Notes under the pieces: generated by a model
Told to the model about the DNA's origin: nothing
Databases searched by the model: none
The model's input: only the letters and a program-made list of their open reading frames with translations
Origin: Actinomadura xylanilytica
GTDB lineage: Bacteria > Actinomycetota > Actinomycetes > Streptosporangiales > Streptosporangiaceae
Length of the DNA: 64,000 nucleotides
Direction: 5' to 3'
Assembly (NCBI RefSeq): GCF_030283145.1
Contig: NZ_JASNWE010000001.1
Span: forward strand, 1,177,751-1,241,750
Program-made: the position numbers and the translations under genes
In this document: one piece after another, positions 57,364 through 64,000 of the stretch
Numbering within the stretch: the stretch's first letter is position 1
Layout of the letters: the number at the start of each line of letters is the position of its first letter

Positions 57364-58851
57364 TCAGCCGCCCAGTCGTCCGATGATGTCCGCCGCGATC
57401 GGGCCCGACTCGATCCCGTACCCGTCGGCCTCCGTCATGACCGCCACCGCGTAGCGCGGGTCGGTCTTCGGTCCGAAGCCGATGAACCAGCGGTCGTTGT
57501 AGCCGGCGTTCTCGATGTCGGCGGTGCCGGTCTTGCCGCCGGCGATCGGACCGCCCTGGAGCCGCTTGCCGGTGCCCTTGGTGATCACCGCCCGCATCAT
57601 CGCGCGCAGCTCGGCCGCCTGACCGGAGGTCAGCGCCTGCGAGAGCCTGCTCGCGGACGTCTCGTCCACCACCGCCCCGTCCGGGCCGCGGACCTTGCCG
57701 ACCAGGTACGGCCGCATGACCTTGCCGTCGTTGATCGCGGCCGAGGCGACCAGCGCCATCTGGAGCGGGGTCGCGACCGTGCTGCCCTGCCCGATCGAGC
57801 CGAGCGCGCTGAGCGAGGGCTGGTCGGTCTTCGGGAACGAGCTGGCGGCACCGGACAGGCCCTTCCCGGCCCCGATCCCGTGGTAGAAGCCGAAGCGGGC
57901 CGCCTGCTCGGCGACGGCGGTGTTGCCGGGCTTCTCGGCACCCATGAACGCGAACGTGGTGTTGCACGACTGGGCATAGGAGTCGATCAGGGGGATCGCC
58001 GGGAGGTCGCACTGGCCGCCGATGTCGCCCACGTCGTTGTTGATCGCCTGCCCCGCCCCCGCCGGACGGTAGCTGCGGCCCGCCCTGACCTGCTCGTCGC
58101 CGGACGAGCCCGCGGCGAGGGCGGCCGCCACGACCACCGTCTTGAACGTGGAGCCCGGCGGGAACACCTCGTTGGCCGCCTTGTTGAGCAGGGGCTTGAG
58201 CGGCTGGGCGTTCAGCCGGGTGAAGGCGGCCTGGGCCTTCTTGGCGTCGGGGACGGCCACGTCGTTGGCGTCGTAGGACGGGGTGGAGGCCATCACCAGG
58301 ATCGCCCCGGTGCGGGCGTCCATCGCGACGGCCGCGGCGCGCCGGGCCCCGCTCCCCTTGAGCGCGGCGTAGGCCGCCCGCTGGGCCTTGGGGTCGATCG
58401 TGGTCTCCACGGTGCCGCCCCCGACCCGCTTGCCGATGATCCGGTTGACCAGGTCGGTGGTGGCCAGCCGCGGGTCGGTGCCGTCGAGCACGTGGTTCTC
58501 GGCGCTCTCCAGGCCGGTCTGGGAGAACAGCGAGAAGTAGCCGGTGATCGGCGAGAAGATCGCGCTCTCCTTGTAGCGGCGCTGGAAGCGCTTGCCCGCA
58601 ACCGGCACCGACCAGGCCAGCCGCTCGCCGCCGGCGACGATCGGGCCGCGGTCGATCTTGTCGCGCTCGGCGTACTGCCGGCCGTTGAGCGCGTCGTCGC
58701 GCAGGTTCTGCGCCTCGAAGCCCTGGACGTAGGTGACGTTGACCATGAGCGCCAGGCCCATCAGCAGCGCCAGGATCCAGGTCCGTCCCAGGGCCTTGTC
58801 GATACCGGACCTCAAGCCGACCAGCTCCCCGAAGCTGAAACGATCACTCAT
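57364..58851 (-). CDS. Class B penicillin-binding protein (PbpA-like transpeptidase)
   Basis: A 495-residue membrane-anchored transpeptidase. One helix (about 24-42), a short dimerisation region with R-G-P-I-V-A, then the catalytic domain with Ser234 in P-G-S-T-F-K, S-C-N near 295 and G-G-K-T-G-T-A. It crosslinks peptidoglycan. It lies between rsmD and coaD, where the two are usually adjacent, and has no division-gene neighbours. Confidence 0.9.
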   Translation of the reverse strand: MSDRFSFGELVGLRSGIDKALGRTWILALLMGLALMVNVTYVQGFEAQNLRDDALNGRQYAERDKIDRGPIVAGGERLAWSVPVAGKRFQRRYKESAIFSPITGYFSLFSQTGLESAENHVLDGTDPRLATTDLVNRIIGKRVGGGTVETTIDPKAQRAAYAALKGSGARRAAAVAMDARTGAILVMASTPSYDANDVAVPDAKKAQAAFTRLNAQPLKPLLNKAANEVFPPGSTFKTVVVAAALAAGSSGDEQVRAGRSYRPAGAGQAINNDVGDIGGQCDLPAIPLIDSYAQSCNTTFAFMGAEKPGNTAVAEQAARFGFYHGIGAGKGLSGAASSFPKTDQPSLSALGSIGQGSTVATPLQMALVASAAINDGKVMRPYLVGKVRGPDGAVVDETSASRLSQALTSGQAAELRAMMRAVITKGTGKRLQGGPIAGGKTGTADIENAGYNDRWFIGFGPKTDPRYAVAVMTEADGYGIESGPIAADIIGRLGG

Positions 58852-58998
58852 CCTGGTGCCGGCGGAAGACGGACTCCGCGGCCTTCGGCCCGGCCGCCGT
58901 GCCCTGGCCCTACGTCCCGCCTTCAGCCCTGCCCTTGGGCCTTGCCCTGCCCCTCCCCTCTTGCCCCGGCCGGTCCCGCTGAACCGGCCGGCCGGGCG

Positions 58999-59562
58999 TC
59001 ACCCGTCGGTGCGGCCGTACCAGAACACCGCTTCACCGTAACTCCGGTCGCGTTCGGCGGAGTAGCCCGGGGGCCACGCCAGCGCGGCCCCGCGCACGGA
59101 CCGCTCGACCACGACCAGCGCGTCCGGGGCGGTCCACCCGTTGTCGCGCAGCGCCTCCAGCAGCGCGGTGACGGCCTCGTCCCCCAGTGCGTAGGGCGGA
59201 TCGGCGAAGATCAGGTCGTACGGCGCGGAGGGGGGACGGCGAACGAGCCGCTCGACCCGGTCGGCGCAGGGCTGCGCGCCGGGCAGGCCGAGCGCGTCGG
59301 CGTTCTGCCTGATCACCTTGGCCGCGCGCGGATGCGACTCGACCAGCAGCGCGTGCGCCGCGCCCCGGGAGAGCGCTTCGAGGCCCACCGCGCCGGATCC
59401 GGCGAACAGGTCGGCGACGCGCAGCCCGTCGAGGGGGCCGAGCAGCGCCTGCACGGTGGAGAACAGGCCCTCCCGGGCCCGGTCGCTGGTCGGCCGGGTG
59501 TCCCGACCCGGTGGTACGGCGAGCCTCCGCCCGCCTGCGCTTCCCGCGATGACCCTGGTCAT
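58999..59562 (-). CDS. rsmD: 16S rRNA (guanine966-N2)-methyltransferase RsmD
   Basis: A 187-residue SAM methyltransferase. R-V-I-A-G-S-A-G-G-R-R-L starts it; D-L-F-A-G-S-G-A-V-G-L-E-A is the SAM loop, and F-A-D-P-P-Y the catalytic motif. Confidence 0.94.
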   Translation of the reverse strand: MTRVIAGSAGGRRLAVPPGRDTRPTSDRAREGLFSTVQALLGPLDGLRVADLFAGSGAVGLEALSRGAAHALLVESHPRAAKVIRQNADALGLPGAQPCADRVERLVRRPPSAPYDLIFADPPYALGDEAVTALLEALRDNGWTAPDALVVVERSVRGAALAWPPGYSAERDRSYGEAVFWYGRTDG

Positions 59563-59714
59563 CCGTCAAGTATCGGGGTGCCGCCGGACCACCCGGCACC
59601 CCGGCCGGATTTCCACGAGAAAGGTCAACAAAGGCACCGGGCGCCGCTTGTGGACCTCCACCAAATACCGCCGTCGCTGTTCACATCGACTACATGACGT
59701 GTGAACGTGATTGC

Positions 59715-59728
59715 AGGTTGTGCAACCT
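59715..59728. promoter_or_regulatory. 14-base dyad before the LPFTG protein gene
   Basis: AGGTTG-TG-CAACCT lies 19-32 bases upstream of the GTG start, next to the AGGAG ribosome site. It could be a repressor site or a small RNA stem that controls translation. Confidence 0.4.
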
Positions 59729-59746
59729 ACGATCCAGGAGCCTCCC

Positions 59747-60880
59747 GTGCACCAAGGACAACGACTGGCGGTGACGGCCGGCGCGACGGTACTGGGCATC
59801 GCGGCGATGAGCGGCGTCTCGCAGGCGGCCGGGGCGCAGGCCCCCGCCCCGCGCGCCGACCGGCACGACGCCCGGCCGGCCGCCCCGCACCGCCTCGCGC
59901 ACCAGCCCGCCCGGGCCGCCGCCGGGCACGCGCCCGCGGGGAGAGCGGCCGTCCCGAAGATCAAATGGCCGGGGACGGACGGCCGGACGGCTCGTCCCGG
60001 TGCCCGGAGCACCGCCCGCCACGCGCGGGAACTCGTCGTGAAGCGGGTCGCGACGAAGGCGGCGAAGCCCCGCGCGACCCGGGCCGGGAGCCAGGACGGG
60101 AACCGCGGTGCCGGTGCCCGGGACGGTGGCGCCCGTGGTGGCGCCCGCGCGAAGCAGGCGCCGCCGCCCCTGCTCGACCTGCGGCTCAAGGCCACGCTGG
60201 GCTATGACGAGCGCACCAGGACCGCGAGCGGTGGGCTCGACGTCGGCGCGGGCCTGAACACCCCCGCGGGCGGTGCCGGGGTGCGGGTGCGCACCGGCGG
60301 GTCGCTCTCGTTCGCCGACGGCACGGTGCGCGGCGGCGCGCGGGTGGACGGCAACGTCCGCACCCCGGCCGGACGCGCCGACCTGAAGCTGAAGACCGGC
60401 GGGACGGTCTCCCCCGGCCGCCAGGTCATCAGCGGCGCAACCGGGCTGGGCCTCAGCGTCACCCCCGCCGGCGGCCGGCCGCTCGCCGCGAACGTCGGGC
60501 TGAGCGGCTGCCTCGGCTCGGGCTGCGCGGAGGCGCCCGTGCCGCCGGTGCCGCCGACACCCCCAACGCCGCCGCCTCCCACCCCGCCGAGCCCCCCGAC
60601 GCCGCCGACACCACCGACACCACCGCCGGGCGACGGGTCGATCCCGCCGAGCCCGACGCCGCCGCTGCCCGAACTCCCGCCGTCGTCCCCGCTCCTGCCC
60701 GCGCTCCCCGCGGGCGGCGTCGTCGAGCCCGGCGCGTCCGCGGCGTCGATGGCACCGCCCGCCGGGCTGCCGTTCACGGGTGCCGACAGCCTCCCGATCG
60801 TCGCGCTCGGCCTCGGCGCCGTCCTGGCGGGCGGCGCCGCGGTCGCCGCCACCCGCAGGCGCCAGGCCCGGGAAGCCTGA
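59747..60880 (+). CDS. Secreted LPFTG-anchored, Pro-rich surface protein
   Basis: A 377-residue protein with GTG start (AGGAG seven bases upstream). A signal peptide (about 1-30) is followed by a basic Ala/Arg/Gly-rich part. Two or three copies of a short Gly-rich beta motif come next (G-G-L-D-V-G-A-G-L, G-G-A-R-V-D-G-N-V), and then a P-P-T-P-P-T run. Residues about 341-345 are L-P-F-T-G, then a helix and R-R-R, a sortase sorting signal. It is probably fixed to the wall, but its role is unknown. Confidence 0.8.
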   Translation: MHQGQRLAVTAGATVLGIAAMSGVSQAAGAQAPAPRADRHDARPAAPHRLAHQPARAAAGHAPAGRAAVPKIKWPGTDGRTARPGARSTARHARELVVKRVATKAAKPRATRAGSQDGNRGAGARDGGARGGARAKQAPPPLLDLRLKATLGYDERTRTASGGLDVGAGLNTPAGGAGVRVRTGGSLSFADGTVRGGARVDGNVRTPAGRADLKLKTGGTVSPGRQVISGATGLGLSVTPAGGRPLAANVGLSGCLGSGCAEAPVPPVPPTPPTPPPPTPPSPPTPPTPPTPPPGDGSIPPSPTPPLPELPPSSPLLPALPAGGVVEPGASAASMAPPAGLPFTGADSLPIVALGLGAVLAGGAAVAATRRRQAREA

Positions 60881-60907
60881 GCGTCCGCCACTGAAGGTTC
60901 ACCGCTG

Positions 60908-60938
60908 AAGGGGCGTCTCCCACTGGGAGGCGCCCCTT
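60908..60938. terminator. Terminator after the LPFTG protein gene
   Basis: AAGGGGCGTCTCCC pairs with GGGAGGCGCCCCTT (one G-T) over three bases, followed by CTTCTTC. It serves the rightward gene and perhaps also the convergent kinase gene. Confidence 0.88.
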
Positions 60939-60985
60939 CTTCATCCAGGCTGCGGGGGGGCAGAGGCCCTGCGCGACCGATGCGG

Positions 60986-62782
60986 TCAGCCGCCAGCCGC
61001 GCCCTCTGAGGAGAGCCGTTCGCTCTTCGCGATCTGCCAGCCGGCGTTCGACTTTTGCAGAAGCAGCCGCTGGAAGGTCATCTTGTCGGACTCCTTGCAG
61101 GCGCCCCGCGCGCACGAGCCCACGACGGCCAGCGCGGTCACCTGCTGGGCGTTCCCTCCGGCGCGCAGGCCGACCTCCACCGGCGTGCCCTCCGCGACCG
61201 CTTTGTCGGCCGCCACGGCGGCGAGCACGGCCTTCCCCTGCGCGGCGGGCCAGGACGAGGCGCCGATGTCACCGCGCACCGAGTTTGCGGCGAGGATGTA
61301 CAGGGTGTCGAGGAGCCAGCCCCCGTCCTGCCTGACCATCGTCACCCGCATCGGGTACTGGAGCAGCTTCGTGGGCGCGTTCGCCGACTTCACCGTCCGC
61401 TTCACGTAGGACAGGACGGTGACCCGGTCGGCCGCCGAGGCCACCACCCCGGAGTCGACCACCTCGGTGCCGATGGAGCTCCTGGTCTCCTGGAGCCGGT
61501 TGCGCCAGTTGTCGGCCTGCAACTGCCTGTCGTACTCGGTCTTGTAGCGGGACGTGACCCGCCGGTGCGCCGCCGCCACGTTCTGGTCGACGGTCTTGTA
61601 GTCGAAGCTGAGGACCGCGCTGATGGCACCCGCGGCCGGTGCCGTCACGGCCTGCGCGGCGGCGGGCGGGACGGCGGTGTCGGGGACGCGCGGCGCGGGG
61701 CCTTCCGAGCCGCGGTCCGACATCAGCCCCCAGGCGGTGCCGCCGCCGGCCACCAGGAGCACCGGGACGGCGACGGCGAGGGCGAGCCGTCCGCGCCGGC
61801 GGCGGGACGGCGGCGGGACGGTCCGGGCGTCCGGGCGCGGCTCGGCCGGGCCACGGCCGGCGCCGCCGCGCTCGACCTGGTGGGTGGGCGGCGGGATCCG
61901 CACGTCGCCGGCGAACGAGGCGCCGGTACTGAGCGCCCCCTCCGGCCGTTCCTCGGCCTCGTGCGCGAGCGGCGCCTGGAGGCCGAGCAGGTCGAGCAGC
62001 ACCCGCTGGGCGTCGGGGCGCGCCGCCGGGTCCTTGGCCAGGCAGGCGCCGACGATGCCGCGCAGCGAGCCGGGCAGCGGCGACAGGTCGGGGTCCTGCT
62101 GGAGGATGCGGTGGAAGACCGCGGAGATCGTGTCGTTGCCGAACGGGTGCCGCCCGGTCGCGGCGAACAGCATCGTCGAGCCCCAGGCGAACAGGTCGAC
62201 GGCGGCGCCCAGCTCGGCGTCGGTCACCTGCTCGGGTGCCATGTAGGAGGGCGTGCCGACCACACCGCTCGCCTTCGCCGCCGACGGGCCGAGCACGCGG
62301 GCGATGCCGAAGTCGATGACGCGCGGGCCGTCCGGCCCCATCAGCACGTTCGACGGCTTGAAGTCGCGGTGCAGGATCCCGGCCCGGTGGATCGCCGCCA
62401 GCGCGGTGATCGTGCCGATCGCGAGCCGGTCGAGGTCGGTGCCGGCGCGCGGGCCCGAGGCGGCGAGCAGCCCGGAGAGCGAGGGGCCCGGCACGTACTC
62501 GCTGACGACGTAGGGGAGCTCGCCGGACACGTCGGCGTCGAGGACCTGCGCGGTGCAGAACCCGGCGACCCGGCCGATGAGCTTCATCTCCCGCTCGAAC
62601 CGGCCCCGCCACTCGGGGTTGCGGCTGAGCTGGGCGCGCAGCAGCTTGACGGCCGCCTGCCGCCCGTCGCCGGTGCGGCCGAGGTACACCACGCTCTGCC
62701 CGCCCTCGCCCAGCCTGCCCACCAGCTCGTAGCGGCCCAGCCGCGCGGGATCGTCCGGCAGCAGAGGTCGAACGGGCGTCAT
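60986..62782 (-). CDS. Ser/Thr protein kinase with extracellular Mce-associated-like domain
   Basis: A 598-residue receptor kinase. The kinase domain (about 18-275) has G-E-G-G-Q-S-V-V, the A-V-K Lys, H-R-D-F-K-P-S-N and D-F-G. A Pro/Arg-rich juxtamembrane stretch precedes a helix (332-354). The outer part (about 385-540; A-V-L-S-F-D-Y-K-T-V, then R-V-T-M-V-R-Q-D-G-G-W-L-L-D) resembles the NTF2-like fold of Mce-associated membrane proteins, not PASTA repeats. The ATG at 62782 has GGAGGAG upstream. Confidence 0.88.
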   Translation of the reverse strand: MTPVRPLLPDDPARLGRYELVGRLGEGGQSVVYLGRTGDGRQAAVKLLRAQLSRNPEWRGRFEREMKLIGRVAGFCTAQVLDADVSGELPYVVSEYVPGPSLSGLLAASGPRAGTDLDRLAIGTITALAAIHRAGILHRDFKPSNVLMGPDGPRVIDFGIARVLGPSAAKASGVVGTPSYMAPEQVTDAELGAAVDLFAWGSTMLFAATGRHPFGNDTISAVFHRILQQDPDLSPLPGSLRGIVGACLAKDPAARPDAQRVLLDLLGLQAPLAHEAEERPEGALSTGASFAGDVRIPPPTHQVERGGAGRGPAEPRPDARTVPPPSRRRRGRLALAVAVPVLLVAGGGTAWGLMSDRGSEGPAPRVPDTAVPPAAAQAVTAPAAGAISAVLSFDYKTVDQNVAAAHRRVTSRYKTEYDRQLQADNWRNRLQETRSSIGTEVVDSGVVASAADRVTVLSYVKRTVKSANAPTKLLQYPMRVTMVRQDGGWLLDTLYILAANSVRGDIGASSWPAAQGKAVLAAVAADKAVAEGTPVEVGLRAGGNAQQVTALAVVGSCARGACKESDKMTFQRLLLQKSNAGWQIAKSERLSSEGAAGG

Positions 62783-62933
62783 GGGTTCTCCTCCGTCGCG
62801 TGCGGACCCGCCACGGGAGCTGTACCCGCCCGAGTGCCGGATGGCCCTTTCTTCCGTCACTCGTTAGACGCCTGTGATCACCGATGTGTTCGGTGCGTGC
62901 CGGCCGCGCCGCGTCCGTGCGCGGCCCGCCGGA

Positions 62934-63869
62934 TCAGGCGAGCGCCCAGCGGGCCTGGGTGCGCACGCCCGGGTCGGGATCGGCCAGCGCCTCGGTGAGC
63001 GCGGTGACGACCTCGGGCCGTCCGGCCCCGGCGCGGAGGCCGCCCGTCCACTGCTCCAAGGACTGGACCGCGGCCCGGCGGACGTCCGCGGTGGGGTCGC
63101 GGAGGGCACGGACCAGCGGGCGGACGGCGGTTTCCGGCGTCGCCGCCCCCAGCGCGAACGCGGCCCGGCGCCGCACCTGCCAGCTCGGGTGCGCGACGGC
63201 GGTCACGACCCGTCCCTCCAGGGGCTCGGGCACGCCGAGCCGGGCGGCTGCGTCGAGGGCGGCCATCACCACGACCGGGTCGTGGTCGGCGAGGAGATGG
63301 TCCAGGGCGGGCGTCCCGGCGGGCGCGGCCAGCCGGGCCAGGCCCTCGGCCACCGCCACCCGGATCTCGCGGGACGGGTCGTCGGCGGCCTCGGCGACGG
63401 CGCGGACCGCGCGGAGCCCGACCAGCCCGAGGACGGCCTGGAGCCGCACCTGGGGCTCGTCGTCCTGGAGCCCCTGCGCGTAGAGCTCCCCGGTGCCCTG
63501 GACCAGGATCGCCAGCAGGTCGGCGGCCGTCTCCCGGACGAAGGGGTCGCGGCCGCGGGCGGCGGCGAGCAGCAGGGCGTCGACGCCGTCGTCCCCGAGG
63601 TGGACCTCGGGGAGGCCGCGCAGCGCGTCGGCCGCGAGGCGGCGCACATCCTCGTGCTCGTCGGCCAGCGCCCAGGCGAGGGTGTCGCCGACGCCGCGCG
63701 GGGCGTCCTCCGTCCCGGCGATCTCGGCGAGTGCCTTCAGGGCGGCGGCGCGCACCGCGGGTTCGGGGCCGCGGAGCCGGGCCTCGATGTCGGCGAGGCG
63801 GAGGTGCTCGGGCCGGGGCGGCCCGATGGCGGGGAGGGGGTCGGGGGTGGTTCGGCCGGTGATCGTCAT
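62934..63869 (-). CDS. HEAT-repeat protein
   Basis: A 311-residue all-helical protein made of about eight PBS-lyase-type HEAT repeats (for instance D-P-S-W-Q-V-R-R-R-A-A-F-A-L-G-A and D-P-T-A-D-V-R-R-A-A-V). It is probably a scaffold. The ATG has GGAGG upstream. No enzymatic motif is seen. Confidence 0.85.
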   Translation of the reverse strand: MTITGRTTPDPLPAIGPPRPEHLRLADIEARLRGPEPAVRAAALKALAEIAGTEDAPRGVGDTLAWALADEHEDVRRLAADALRGLPEVHLGDDGVDALLLAAARGRDPFVRETAADLLAILVQGTGELYAQGLQDDEPQVRLQAVLGLVGLRAVRAVAEAADDPSREIRVAVAEGLARLAAPAGTPALDHLLADHDPVVVMAALDAAARLGVPEPLEGRVVTAVAHPSWQVRRRAAFALGAATPETAVRPLVRALRDPTADVRRAAVQSLEQWTGGLRAGAGRPEVVTALTEALADPDPGVRTQARWALA

Positions 63870-63933
63870 GGCGGGCCTCCGGGAAGCCGTCGGATCCGGG
63901 CGCCGGCGCCGCGGCCGGCGGAAGGGGGCGGGA

Positions 63934-64000
63934 TCAGCGACGGGTACAGAGGGCGCCGGCCTGGCGCCGGAGGTCGACGTGGAGCCGCACGGTGAGGGGC
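63934..64000 (-). CDS. Possible 3' end of a gene running off the window
   Basis: Leftward, the last 22 codons read P-L-T-V-R-L-H-V-D-L-R-R-Q-A-G-A-L-C-T-R-R-stop, with a plausible coding pattern. It is 64 bases ahead of the HEAT gene. Too short to name. Confidence 0.35.
   Translation of the reverse strand, partial: PLTVRLHVDLRRQAGALCTRR

Overview
The window is chromosomal DNA of a high-GC filamentous-type actinobacterium. It carries the actinobacterial rpsB-tsf-pyrH-frr-cdsA, smc-ftsY, amtB-glnB-glnD and rnhB-lepB-rplS-trmD-rimM-rpsP-ffh blocks, and it has GlnR-type operators, many GTG starts and a GlnX/GlnH sensor pair. A member of the Streptosporangiales such as Actinomadura would fit, but the genus is an inference.

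Left arm (1-16 kb): the end of an FHA protein, a GlnX/GlnH-like amino-acid sensing pair, a coiled-coil membrane protein, a PH-domain protein and a serine hydrolase gene broken by an internal deletion. Next is a leftward polyamine uptake and catabolism operon: a 31-codon ghost of an aldehyde dehydrogenase gene, potA, potD, potB, potC and an FAD amine oxidase. An Lrp/AsnC regulator is divergent from it. A CopG/DUF1778-like protein, a HIT hydrolase and a two-gene ABC exporter follow.

Middle (16-38 kb): YwqG, DivIVA-repeat and rlmN genes, a SUFU-domain gene, then cdsA-frr-pyrH-tsf-rpsB, an M23 protein, xerC, and the DNA-processing group yraN-comM-dprA. A 5,441-bp element of visibly lower GC interrupts comM exactly at its Walker B motif. 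The element has a large serine integrase and a translationally coupled winged-helix gene. It also has a convergent region with four hairpins and direct repeats, and a leftward five-gene operon built around an XRE/DUF5753 regulator and a DUF6879 protein. Joining the flanks at a shared GAGGC restores one 518-codon comM frame, and joining the element ends gives a dyad-symmetric attP. This element is the main discovery candidate of the window.

Right arm (38-64 kb): lepB, rplS, trmD, rimM, khpA, rpsP and ffh (ribosome and secretion); glnD, glnB and amtB (nitrogen, with GlnR boxes upstream of amtB); ftsY; smc; a small coiled-coil gene; acyP, mutM, rnc, rpmF (59 codons, GTG start), a DUF177 gene, coaD, a class B penicillin-binding protein, and rsmD. 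The end holds an LPFTG surface protein, a Ser/Thr kinase fused to an Mce-associated-like extracellular domain, and a HEAT-repeat protein.
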